Notes: a model not told the origin generated them from the letters alone. 6,789 nt of DNA from Christensenellaceae bacterium (GCA_020024085.1 JAHHUG010000072.1:1-6789), one strand, 5' to 3'; shown: positions 1 through 6,328, numbered from the stretch's first letter. Made by a program: numbers and translations.

Positions 1-65
1 TCACTTTTCTTTTTTTTAATTATACCTTTAAAAAAATTAAAAATCCATAGTAAACGTATTTTTTA

Positions 66-116
66 TGATACAAGAGTAAGTTTGTTATTTTAATATTTAC
101 TTATTTTTGAGTATCA
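66..116. other. imperfect stem-loop in the upstream leader
   Basis: TGATAC at 66-71 pairs with GTATCA at 111-116. After a two-base bulge, nine further pairs (two of them G-U) join 72-80 with 100-108, leaving a loop of about 19 bases. No T-run follows the stem on either strand, so it does not look like an intrinsic terminator. It lies upstream of the predicted promoter at 144-172, so it would not be in that transcript. It could be an operator, part of an upstream transcript, or chance in AT-rich DNA. Confidence 0.25.
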
Positions 117-143
117 CGAGCAGTTAATTTTACTTTAACTTTA

Positions 144-172
144 TTGATTATTTAAATGTAATCAGTTATAAT
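144..172 (+). promoter_or_regulatory. sigma-A-type promoter of the ABC-ATPase-like gene
   Basis: A -35 element TTGATT (144-149) and a perfect -10 TATAAT (167-172) are separated by 17 bases, the optimal spacing. Counting the last T of the -10 as position -7 puts +1 at base 179, the A of the ATG of the next gene. No Shine-Dalgarno sequence lies between the -10 box and that ATG. The promoter is read directly from the sequence; the leaderless transcript is inferred from it. Confidence 0.75.
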
Positions 173-178
173 ATTTGT

Positions 179-1111
179 ATGCTTAATTTTATTAATGTAA
201 CTAAATATTATCATTCATATCGTGCGATAAATTTTCTAAATTACAATTTTGTATCTAATAGAATTGCAGTTTATGGCGAGGAAAGTAGTGGGAAAAGCAC
301 ATTCCTTCGACTTGTAAGTGGTGTGGAAAAGGTAACTTCTGGCGAAATTTTAATTAATGATAAGCCTGTTGAAATTGGTAAAAATACCTATTTTACATTT
401 CGTGATGGTGGACTTGTTAAAAAATCGGTTAGGGAGAATTTAGTCTACCCACTTAAGATAAGAAATGAGGAAAATATTGATAATAGAGTTGATAGTTTAC
501 TTCAAGAATTTGACTTAAAACAAGTGGAAAATACCAAGCTTAATGTGTTGCCTTTTGAGGAAAAAGCAAGGTTTATTCTTGCAAAAATCAAACTTCGAAA
601 GGCCGATATTTTGCTAATTGATAACCCTTTTGAAAATTTGGATAAGGTTACACGAAAACAATATTTTAACTGGTTTTTGGATATAATAAAGGATTACAAA
701 GGCTTAGTTATCTATTCAACTGATAGCAAGGAAGAACTACAATTTTTTAATGAAATTGTGCTATTAAATTATGGTTTTGTAAAGGGTGTAGGAGAGTTTA
801 ATGAGGTATTTTCTAATCCAAGTAATATGTTTACCTACTCATTTTTTGAACAATTAAAGCTATATAATGGCAATATTTTTAGAGAAAATAATGATGTTTA
901 CTTTAAGAGTAATGATATCAAAATCAAACTAAATGATGGTATTTCTTCAAGGATAATTAAACAATTTATCCCTATGGAATGCGTGCTTGCAGTTAAAAAA
1001 AGTCTAGTGGAAAGTACTGGTAAAACAATGGAAAATATTGAATTAGCTGACCTTGAAAACAAAGAGGATATTTGGATTTTTGATTGGAACGAAAATTCAA
1101 TTATCAAATAA
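179..1111 (+). CDS. degenerate MalK-like ABC transporter ATP-binding protein (orphan)
   Basis: This 310-residue protein resembles the ATPase subunits of sugar/polyamine importers (MalK/UgpC/PotA type). An ABC core spans about residues 1-210 and a shorter TOBE-like tail about 215-310, where MalK proteins are usually near 370 residues. Walker A is intact (GEESSGKST, 33-41), and 'SVRENLVYPL' (83-92) is a typical importer segment. The other catalytic motifs are eroded: the Q-loop position reads FRD (R75), the LSGGQ signature reads LPFEE (124-128), Walker B ends LLIDNP with N149 where the catalytic glutamate belongs, and the H-loop histidine aligns with T181. The D-loop survives as ENLD (152-155). 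It may bind ATP but probably hydrolyses it poorly or not at all. The frame is open throughout and has its own promoter and terminator, so I do not call it a pseudogene. No permease or binding-protein gene is present in the window. The start is the only ATG that keeps Walker A in place; it has no ribosome-binding site. The substrate or partner cannot be told. Confidence 0.8.
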   Translation: MLNFINVTKYYHSYRAINFLNYNFVSNRIAVYGEESSGKSTFLRLVSGVEKVTSGEILINDKPVEIGKNTYFTFRDGGLVKKSVRENLVYPLKIRNEENIDNRVDSLLQEFDLKQVENTKLNVLPFEEKARFILAKIKLRKADILLIDNPFENLDKVTRKQYFNWFLDIIKDYKGLVIYSTDSKEELQFFNEIVLLNYGFVKGVGEFNEVFSNPSNMFTYSFFEQLKLYNGNIFRENNDVYFKSNDIKIKLNDGISSRIIKQFIPMECVLAVKKSLVESTGKTMENIELADLENKEDIWIFDWNENSIIK

Positions 1112-1142
1112 TTTTTTCCAAATATTATATTTTGTAACTTAT

Positions 1143-1173
1143 ATATCCAACATTAATTTGTTGGATATTTTTT
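1143..1173 (+). terminator. intrinsic terminator after the ABC-ATPase-like gene
   Basis: A perfect 10-bp stem, ATATCCAACA (1143-1152) with TGTTGGATAT (1159-1168), encloses a six-base loop and is followed directly by a T-run ending at 1173. It lies 31 bases after the TAA stop. It should separate this single-gene unit from the ruv operon. Confidence 0.9.
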
Positions 1174-1309
1174 ATGTAAATAGACAATTTTAGATTTTTT
1201 ATTATATAAATCAATGTTTTATATAGTAAAATTTTTATTTTTAATTTTTTTCAATTGTTGTAAACACTGCTTTTTATAGTATTATGTAATTTTGTATCAA
1301 ATTTTTTAG

Positions 1310-1339
1310 TTGACTTATTTATATAAATATTTATATATT
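1310..1339 (+). promoter_or_regulatory. possible second, upstream ruvC promoter
   Basis: TTGACT (1310-1315) is followed after 18 bases by TATATT (1334-1339), or after 16 bases by TATATA (1332-1337). Its -35 sits in a 10-base repeat, TTGACTTATT, that recurs at 1342-1351 as the -35 of the stronger promoter. If used, it would give a leader of about 40 bases. The -10 is weaker and any AT-rich stretch can offer one, so this is tentative. Confidence 0.4.
1320..1337. repeat. 18-bp perfect palindrome between two TTGACTTATT repeats
   Basis: TATATAAATATTTATATA is identical to its reverse complement. It lies between the direct repeats TTGACTTATT at 1310-1319 and 1342-1351, immediately upstream of the main ruvC -35 box. 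The position suits a repressor or activator site, but the composition is pure A/T, so chance is a real alternative. Confidence 0.4.
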
Positions 1340-1341
1340 AA

Positions 1342-1370
1342 TTGACTTATTAGTGTATTTTAATTATAGT
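1342..1370 (+). promoter_or_regulatory. main promoter of the ruvC-ruvA-ruvB-queA-tgt operon
   Basis: TTGACT (1342-1347) and TATAGT (1365-1370) are spaced by exactly 17 bases, a near-consensus sigma-A promoter. Predicted +1 is G1377, so the leader would be only about nine bases and would begin with the GAGG ribosome-binding sequence (1377-1380). The rest of the gap from the terminator at 1173 is very AT-rich and holds an 8-bp hairpin (1203-1210 with 1218-1225) but no gene. No LexA-type GAAC-N4-GTTC box was seen near this promoter. Confidence 0.75.
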
Positions 1371-1385
1371 ATATACGAGGTAACT

Positions 1386-1877
1386 ATGATTATTTTAGGC
1401 ATTGACCCAGGTATAGCGATAGTTGGATATGGTGTTGTAAACTTTGATAAAGGCAAATATAATGTGCTTGACTACGGTGTAATCACAACCGACAAAGACC
1501 TTAAAACGCCAGAAAGACTTGTGCTAATTGAAAAGGGACTTATTCAATTAATTGAAAAATACAACCCTGATTGTATTGCGATAGAGGAATTGTTTTTCCA
1601 AACCAACAGAAAAACTGCAATAGTTGTTGCAGAGGCAAGAGGAGTGCTTCTTCTTACCGTTCAAAAATATTGCAAACAATTATTTGAGTACACACCACTT
1701 CAAATTAAGCAAGCTGTTACAGGTTATGGTGGAGCAGATAAAAAACAAGTTCAGTATATGGTAAAAACTTTATTGAACTTAAAGCAAATACCAAAGCCCG
1801 ATGATGCTGCTGATGCACTTGCAGCTGCAATTACTTGTGGTCAAGTAAATAGACTAAACGGAATGTTTAGAGTATAG
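1386..1877 (+). CDS. ruvC: crossover junction endodeoxyribonuclease RuvC
   Basis: RuvC is the dimeric, metal-dependent resolvase that nicks two strands of a Holliday junction after RuvAB branch migration. The 163-residue product has the RNase H-like fold signature 'GIDPG' with D7, 'AIEELFF' with E67, and 'DAADALA' with D140 and D143, matching the four-acid active site of the family (E. coli D7, E66, D138, D141). The 'EYTPLQIKQAVTGYGGADK' segment (101-119) is strongly conserved. Length is normal. I chose ATG at 1386, preceded by GAGG at 1377-1380. An in-frame GTG at 1353 would add 11 residues, but that extension overlaps the -10 box and lies before the predicted transcript start. It is the first gene of the operon, seven bases before ruvA. 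Confidence 0.97.
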   Translation: MIILGIDPGIAIVGYGVVNFDKGKYNVLDYGVITTDKDLKTPERLVLIEKGLIQLIEKYNPDCIAIEELFFQTNRKTAIVVAEARGVLLLTVQKYCKQLFEYTPLQIKQAVTGYGGADKKQVQYMVKTLLNLKQIPKPDDAADALAAAITCGQVNRLNGMFRV

Positions 1878-1884
1878 GAGAATT

Positions 1885-2460
1885 ATGTTAGGTTATATTA
1901 TTGGCGAAGTTGCAGAAATCAATCAAAGTACCGTTATTTTAGATAACAATGGCATTGGTTACGAACTAAATGTTTCGGTTTCGGCACTTTCAAGATGTGA
2001 AATTGGTAAAAAAATTAAACTTTATACTTATATCCAAATTAACGAGAGTGAAGTTTTTATGTATGGATTTTACTCAAAGGAAGAAAAGGAAATGTTCCTA
2101 AAGTTAATTACAATTTCAGGAATTGGTCCAAAACTTGCTATTTCTATTTTGTCTGGCATTGAGGTTGATAAACTTGTATATGTTATCGCTAGTGAAGATG
2201 CAAAGCAACTATCATCTATTAAGGGTGTAGGCAAAAAGACAGCCGAGAGGATTATTCTTGAACTTAAAGGTAAAATTGAAGTTGGAGATTTCACATCAGC
2301 AGACAATAATAGCACTGCAATCAACGATGCAATACTTGCACTTACAACACTTGGTTTTAGTAGGGCTGATGCAGTAAAGACAGTAACAAAAGCAAGTGAA
2401 AAATATAAGTCAACAGAGGATATTATTCAATATTCGCTAAAAATTATAAATAGGATTTGA
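1885..2460 (+). CDS. ruvA: Holliday junction branch migration protein RuvA
   Basis: RuvA binds four-way junctions as a tetramer, holds them in a square-planar form and loads the RuvB motors. The 191-residue product shows the three RuvA domains: an N-terminal OB-fold from 'MLGYIIGEV' to about residue 62; a middle domain with two helix-hairpin-helix motifs, ISGIGPKLAISIL (77-89) and IKGVGKKTAERII (112-124); and, after an acidic/polar linker, a small C-terminal helical domain (about 146-191, with 'ALTTLGFSRADA') that contacts RuvB. The length is close to the family norm of about 200. The ribosome site AGGAG (1876-1880) overlaps the ruvC stop codon, five bases before the ATG. It ends in TGA, which supports the standard genetic code. 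Confidence 0.97.
   Translation: MLGYIIGEVAEINQSTVILDNNGIGYELNVSVSALSRCEIGKKIKLYTYIQINESEVFMYGFYSKEEKEMFLKLITISGIGPKLAISILSGIEVDKLVYVIASEDAKQLSSIKGVGKKTAERIILELKGKIEVGDFTSADNNSTAINDAILALTTLGFSRADAVKTVTKASEKYKSTEDIIQYSLKIINRI
2452..2455 (+). promoter_or_regulatory. ribosome-binding site deciding the ruvB start
   Basis: AGGA lies inside the last codons of ruvA, seven bases before ATG 2463 but only one base before the alternative in-frame TTG at 2457, which overlaps the ruvA stop. The spacing favours the ATG and argues for translational coupling of ruvA and ruvB. Confidence 0.65.
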
Positions 2461-2462
2461 TT

Positions 2463-3479
2463 ATGGAATTTTACGACGAGGATAGATTAATAAATAGCTC
2501 ACTTATCAATGAGGACCAAGAGGTAGAAAACACTCTTCGACCTCAAACGATTGATGAGTATGTTGGTCAAGAAAAGGTAAAAGCGAACCTAAATGTATTC
2601 GTTTCTGCTGCAAAGGAAAGACATGAGGCCTTAGACCATTGTTTGCTTTATGGTCCACCAGGACTAGGTAAAACAACTCTAGCTCATATCATTGCTAACG
2701 AAATGAACTCTCAAATCAAGGTAACCAGTGGACCAGCTATTGAAAAGGCTGGCGACCTTGCAAGCATACTTACCAACCTTGAACCTAATGATGTGCTTTT
2801 TATTGATGAAATACATAGGCTAAACAAGGCAGTAGAGGAGATACTTTATCCTGCAATGGAGGACTACTCACTAGATTTTGTAATCGGTAAAGGACCTTCA
2901 GCTCGTAGTGTTCGACTAGGACTTCCAAAGTTCACACTTATAGGTGCAACCACCAGAGCAGGTATGCTATCAAGCCCACTTCGTGACAGATTCGGTCTAC
3001 TTTTTAGACTAGAAATGTATAGCCCAGAGGAGCTACAAACTATCGTAAAAAGGTCAGCTTCAATACTTGGAATAGAGATTGAGGAAGATGCAAGCTATGA
3101 GGTTGCAGTTCGTTCTCGAGGTACTCCTCGTATTGCAAATAGACTACTAAAAAGGCTTCGTGATTATGCTCAATATTACAAAAAGGATAGCGTTGACCTT
3201 GAGGTTGCAAAACTAGGTCTTGAACTAATGGATATTGATAGTTTAGGGCTTGACAATATTGACAGAATTATACTAGATACCATTATCAATAAGTATAACG
3301 GTGGTCCAGTTGGATTGGATACACTTTCAGCATCAACGGGTGAAGAGCCAAACACAATCGAAGATGTTGTAGAGCCATATTTGATGCAATTAGGATTTAT
3401 TCAAAGGACACCAAAGGGAAGAATTGCCACAAAATGTGCTTACGAGCATATGGGTGTTAAATACAACAAGGAAGATTAA
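2463..3479 (+). CDS. ruvB: Holliday junction ATP-dependent DNA helicase RuvB
   Basis: RuvB is the AAA+ hexameric ring motor that, with RuvA, drives branch migration of Holliday junctions. The 338-residue product is full length. It shows 'TLRPQTIDEYVGQ' near the N terminus (24-36), Walker A GPPGLGKTT (64-72), Walker B VLFIDEIHRLN (111-121), sensor 1 in LIGATTRAG (159-167), the 'PLRDRFG' arginine-finger segment (172-178, probable finger R174) and sensor 2 in RGTPRIANRLL (219-229). The C-terminal winged-helix domain runs from about 260 to 338 and ends with the typical 'GRIATKCAYEHMG'. No key residue is missing. It starts two bases after the ruvA stop and abuts queA with no gap, so coupled translation is likely. 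An upstream TTG at 2457 would add two residues and is less favoured. Confidence 0.98.
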   Translation: MEFYDEDRLINSSLINEDQEVENTLRPQTIDEYVGQEKVKANLNVFVSAAKERHEALDHCLLYGPPGLGKTTLAHIIANEMNSQIKVTSGPAIEKAGDLASILTNLEPNDVLFIDEIHRLNKAVEEILYPAMEDYSLDFVIGKGPSARSVRLGLPKFTLIGATTRAGMLSSPLRDRFGLLFRLEMYSPEELQTIVKRSASILGIEIEEDASYEVAVRSRGTPRIANRLLKRLRDYAQYYKKDSVDLEVAKLGLELMDIDSLGLDNIDRIILDTIINKYNGGPVGLDTLSASTGEEPNTIEDVVEPYLMQLGFIQRTPKGRIATKCAYEHMGVKYNKED

Positions 3480-4502
3480 ATGAAAACAAGCGATTTTTAT
3501 TATTATTTACCAGAGGAGCAAATAGCTCAAACCCCAGCAAGTCCTAGGGATTCAGCTAGAATGCTTGTATACGACAAAGCAACAAACACAATGGAGCATA
3601 AAATATTTAGAGATATACTAGATTATCTTCACGATGATGATATTTTGGTTATCAATAATACAAAAGTGCTTCCTGCAAGAATATTTGGTACAAGAGAAAG
3701 TGGACCAGCTGTAATTGAAACACTTTTACTTAAAAGGTTAGATTACACCCATTGGGATGTTATTATGAAACCTGCTAAAAAGGTAAAGCTAGGCACTGTT
3801 GTGAAATATTCAGATGAACTTTCAGCAAAACTTGTAAAAATTAAGGAAGATGGAGTAAGAGAGCTAGAGTTTAGTTTTGATGGAGTATTTGAAGATATTC
3901 TTGATAAAATCGGCACAATGCCACTTCCACCATATATTACCGAAAAACTTGAGGACCAGTCTCAATATCAAACAGTGTACTCAAAGGTAACAGGTTCAGC
4001 TGCTGCACCAACTGCCGGATTGCATTTTACAAACGAATTGCTTGAAAAAATCAAGGCAAAAGGAATAGAAATATTAGAAGTAAATCTTGATATTGGACTT
4101 GGTACATTTAGGCCAGTTAAAGAAGAAAATATTGATGACCATATAATGCATACCGAGGCTTATTCTATTACCGATGAGGTTGCAGAGAAAATCACAAAGG
4201 CAAAAAAAGAAGGCAGAAGAATTATTGCAGTAGGTACAACATCAGTACGAGTGCTTGAGTCTGCAAGTGAAAAAAAGGGCGAGATTACTGGTAAAACAGG
4301 TGATACTAATATCTTTATTTACCCAGGTTACGAGTTTAAGATTGTAGATGCGTTAATTACTAACTTCCATTTGCCAGAGTCTACACTTATCATGTTAGTT
4401 AGTGCCTTTATGGGCAGAGAAAATGCATTGCATATGTACGAAACAGCAGTAAAAGAGGGATATAGGTTCTTCAGCTTTGGTGATGCAACCTTTATTAAGT
4501 AG
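3480..4502 (+). CDS. queA: S-adenosylmethionine:tRNA ribosyltransferase-isomerase QueA
   Basis: QueA transfers and isomerises the ribosyl group of S-adenosylmethionine onto preQ1 at tRNA position 34, forming epoxyqueuosine; it acts after Tgt. The 340-residue product carries the family hallmarks: 'DFYYYLPEEQIAQTPASPRDSARMLV' at the N terminus, 'VINNTKVLPARIFG' (57-70), 'PLPPYI' (148-153), 'YQTVYSKVTGSAAAPTAGLHFT' (163-184), 'LDIGLGTFRPV' (203-213), 'HTEAY' (224-228), 'AVGTTSVRVLES' (250-261) and 'ITNFHLPESTL' (293-303). Length matches the family (about 340-355). The ATG directly follows the ruvB stop; its ribosome site AAGGAAG (3468-3474) is inside ruvB. The zero spacing leaves no room for a preQ1 riboswitch, so control must come from the operon promoter. 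Confidence 0.98.
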   Translation: MKTSDFYYYLPEEQIAQTPASPRDSARMLVYDKATNTMEHKIFRDILDYLHDDDILVINNTKVLPARIFGTRESGPAVIETLLLKRLDYTHWDVIMKPAKKVKLGTVVKYSDELSAKLVKIKEDGVRELEFSFDGVFEDILDKIGTMPLPPYITEKLEDQSQYQTVYSKVTGSAAAPTAGLHFTNELLEKIKAKGIEILEVNLDIGLGTFRPVKEENIDDHIMHTEAYSITDEVAEKITKAKKEGRRIIAVGTTSVRVLESASEKKGEITGKTGDTNIFIYPGYEFKIVDALITNFHLPESTLIMLVSAFMGRENALHMYETAVKEGYRFFSFGDATFIK

Positions 4503-4509
4503 GTGTAAT

Positions 4510-5616
4510 ATGTTTGATTATGAAGTAGTTAAAGAATGTAAACAGTCAGGTGCGAGAATTGGTATTTTAACCACTCCTCACGGCAAAATAGAAACCCCTA
4601 TCTTTATGCCGGTTGGAACAAGGGCAACAGTAAAAAGCCTTTCTCCTGATGAACTAAAGGAAATAAAAGCTCAAATTATACTTGCTAATACCTATCATTT
4701 GTATCTTCGTCCGGGAGAGCAACTTATTAAAAAAGCAGGTGGACTACACAAGTTTATGAATTGGGATAGACCTATTTTAACAGACAGTGGTGGATTCCAA
4801 GTATTCAGCTTATCAAAGTTAAACAAAATTACCGAAGAGGGTGTTAGATTCCATTCACATATTGATGGTTCTATCCATATGATGTCGCCAGAAAAGTCTA
4901 TCGAAATACAAAAGGCACTAGGTTCTGATATTGTAATGGCATTTGACCATTGTAGCGATATAGGTATTTCTCACGAAAAGGCTAGAGAGGCTATGGAACT
5001 TACTTTAAGGTGGTTAGATAGATGCTCAAAGGTAGACCTTGAGGGTAAACAAGTACTTTTCCCTATTGTTCAAGGTAATGTATTCAAGGACTTGAGAATA
5101 GAGAGTTTACAAAGGACTTTACCTTATGCTAAATGTGGATTTGGTATCGGTGGACTTAGTGTAGGCGAGCCAAAAGAGGTTATGTATGAGATGCTTGACA
5201 CTATGAAACCTTATTATCCAAAGGATAAGGCAAGATATCTTATGGGTGTTGGTACTGCTGATTGCTTTATTGAAGGTGTATGCAGAGGAATAGATATGAT
5301 GGATTGCGTTCACCCAACAAGAGTGGCAAGAAACGGTATGGCAATGACTTTTGGTGGCAATTTAACTATTCGTAATGCTGAATTTGCAGAGGATTTTAGA
5401 CCAATAGAAGAGGGTTGTGATTGCTATTGTTGTAGAAATTTCTCAAGAGCATATGTTAGACACCTTATCCATACTAACGAAATTTTGGGTGCTAGATTGT
5501 TGTCTATACACAATTTAAGGTTCTTGCTTAGACTTGTTGAAAAAATCAAAGATGCTATTCGTGAGGATAGATTGCTTGATTATCGTGACGAGTTTTTTGA
5601 AAAATACAAATTTTAA
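4510..5616 (+). CDS. tgt: queuine/preQ1 tRNA-guanine transglycosylase Tgt
   Basis: Tgt exchanges guanine-34 of GUN-anticodon tRNAs (Asp, Asn, His, Tyr) for preQ1. The 368-residue TIM-barrel protein shows 'TPIFMPVGTRATVK' (29-42), 'ANTYHLYLRPG' (59-69), 'TDSGGFQVFSL' (91-101) with D92, 'VQGN' (187-190), 'GIGGLSVGE' (212-220), and 'DMMDCVHPTRVARNG' (262-276) with the probable nucleophile D266. The structural zinc site is complete: C303, C305, C308 and H334. Two places deviate from the usual sequence: the substrate-pocket loop after D146 reads DHCSDIGIS instead of the common DECxPYPA type, and H268 sits in the usual DCV-L/M-PTR position. An upstream in-frame start at 4477 would lie inside queA; I chose ATG 4510 because AGGTG (4501-4505) precedes it and it gives the normal N terminus. 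It sits seven bases after queA, as expected for the queA-tgt pair. Confidence 0.97.
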   Translation: MFDYEVVKECKQSGARIGILTTPHGKIETPIFMPVGTRATVKSLSPDELKEIKAQIILANTYHLYLRPGEQLIKKAGGLHKFMNWDRPILTDSGGFQVFSLSKLNKITEEGVRFHSHIDGSIHMMSPEKSIEIQKALGSDIVMAFDHCSDIGISHEKAREAMELTLRWLDRCSKVDLEGKQVLFPIVQGNVFKDLRIESLQRTLPYAKCGFGIGGLSVGEPKEVMYEMLDTMKPYYPKDKARYLMGVGTADCFIEGVCRGIDMMDCVHPTRVARNGMAMTFGGNLTIRNAEFAEDFRPIEEGCDCYCCRNFSRAYVRHLIHTNEILGARLLSIHNLRFLLRLVEKIKDAIREDRLLDYRDEFFEKYKF

Positions 5617-5626
5617 TAGTTTATAA

Positions 5627-5644
5627 ATGACAATTTATGACAAT
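5627..5644. repeat. two tandem ATGACAAT repeats, 10-base period
   Basis: ATGACAAT occurs at 5627-5634 and again at 5637-5644, one helical turn apart, just after the tgt stop and about 40 bases upstream of the yajC promoter. It may be a regulator site or chance. No GC-rich hairpin with a T-run is seen between tgt and yajC, so transcription from the ruv operon may run on into yajC. Confidence 0.3.
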
Positions 5645-5681
5645 AATTTAACTATCGGTACTTTAATGGTATTAAAAATAC

Positions 5682-5710
5682 TTGCCAAAATTTATTAGTT
5701 AATTTATACT
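5682..5710 (+). promoter_or_regulatory. promoter of yajC
   Basis: TTGCCA (5682-5687) and TATACT (5705-5710) are spaced by 17 bases, with predicted +1 near 5717 and a leader of about 25 bases carrying the ribosome site. A second -10-like TATAAT overlaps at 5710-5715 but has no -35 at a suitable distance. Confidence 0.65.
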
Positions 5711-5741
5711 ATAATTAGATTAGATTAAGGAGAATATATAT

Positions 5742-6317
5742 ATGAATTTTGCAAATATAGCTTTATTAGCTGGTGAAACTGCACAACAACAACCTCAACA
5801 ACAAGCTGGTATGCCAAGTTGGGTTATTTGGGTAATTTTGGGTGTAGCTTTTGTATTGATGATTGTAATGACAATTATTCCAAGAAGAAAACAACAAAAA
5901 CAAACAGAAAATATGATGAATAGCTTGAAGGTAGGCGACACTGTTATGACTATCGGTAGAATTGTTGGTGAAATTATCGCTATTGACAATTCTAAAAATA
6001 CCGTTACAATTAAGTCAGGTGTTGGCGACAATGCAAGCACACTTATTATCGACAAACTAGCAGTAGGTATGGTAATCAATCCAAATCAACCTGTTTCTCA
6101 AACAAAAGAACAAAAGAAAGAGGACGAAAAGGAAGAGGCTCCAGTAATTGAAAAGACTGCTAAAGAAAATAAAGTTGCTGACTTAATCAAACAACAAAAG
6201 AAGGGCGATGCTTTTGAAGAGCTTAACGATAAGGCTGAGGCTGAAGAAGTTAAAGAGGAAGTAAAGGCTGAAGAAGTTGTTGCTGAGCCAGTTGTTGAAG
6301 AAGTTAAAGAAAAATAA
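5742..6317 (+). CDS. yajC: preprotein translocase accessory subunit YajC, with long acidic tail
   Basis: YajC is a small single-span membrane protein that associates with SecDF and the SecYEG translocon. The 191-residue product has a short glutamine-rich N terminus (residues 15-21), one transmembrane helix (about 27-46), then the positive 'PRRKQQKQ' stretch (47-54), and a compact cytoplasmic domain with 'LKVGDTVMTIGRIVGEIIAIDNSKNTVTI' (62-90), the YajC signature. From about residue 120 to the end it adds some 70 residues rich in Glu, Lys, Ala and Val, probably disordered or coiled, making it about twice the usual 85-110 residues. The start is supported by TAAGGAGA (5726-5733), eight bases before the ATG. 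Its own promoter and terminator flank it. Its place after tgt is conserved in many bacteria; secD and secF are not in the window. Confidence 0.93.
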   Translation: MNFANIALLAGETAQQQPQQQAGMPSWVIWVILGVAFVLMIVMTIIPRRKQQKQTENMMNSLKVGDTVMTIGRIVGEIIAIDNSKNTVTIKSGVGDNASTLIIDKLAVGMVINPNQPVSQTKEQKKEDEKEEAPVIEKTAKENKVADLIKQQKKGDAFEELNDKAEAEEVKEEVKAEEVVAEPVVEEVKEK

Positions 6318-6328
6318 TTAGTTATTAT

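Noticed and set aside
12..47. Minus-strand promoter for a divergent gene to the left (TATAAT on the reverse strand at 24-19)
   Set aside because: The -10 is perfect, but the -35 at 17-base spacing (reverse strand, 47-42) matches only half the consensus and no gene is visible in the 11 bases that remain.
1087..1098. LexA-like half-sites GAAC-N4-ATTC
   Set aside because: One arm mismatches the GAAC-N4-GTTC core, and it lies within the end of the ABC-like coding region, upstream of a strong terminator and about 290 bases from ruvC.
1353..1385. N-terminal extension of RuvC from GTG 1353
   Set aside because: It would overlap the -10 box and precede the predicted transcript start; ATG 1386 has the ribosome site and gives the family's N terminus.
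2458..2465. TGA read as tryptophan (Mycoplasma-type code), fusing RuvA to downstream sequence
   Set aside because: RuvA ends at its normal length at this TGA, and tryptophan is encoded by TGG elsewhere in the window.
3440..3480. preQ1 riboswitch before queA/tgt
   Set aside because: queA follows ruvB with no gap, and the bases before it are ruvB coding sequence; no aptamer-like structure could be placed.
4477..4509. Earlier in-frame start for tgt inside queA
   Set aside because: The added residues do not match Tgt proteins and overlap the queA 3' end; ATG 4510 has a better ribosome site and normal N terminus.
5795..6079. Antisense open frame across yajC, and similar antisense frames in the ABC-like gene, ruvA, tgt and the last membrane gene
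   Set aside because: They lie opposite well-supported genes, have low-complexity hydrophobic translations, and lack convincing ribosome sites or family resemblance.
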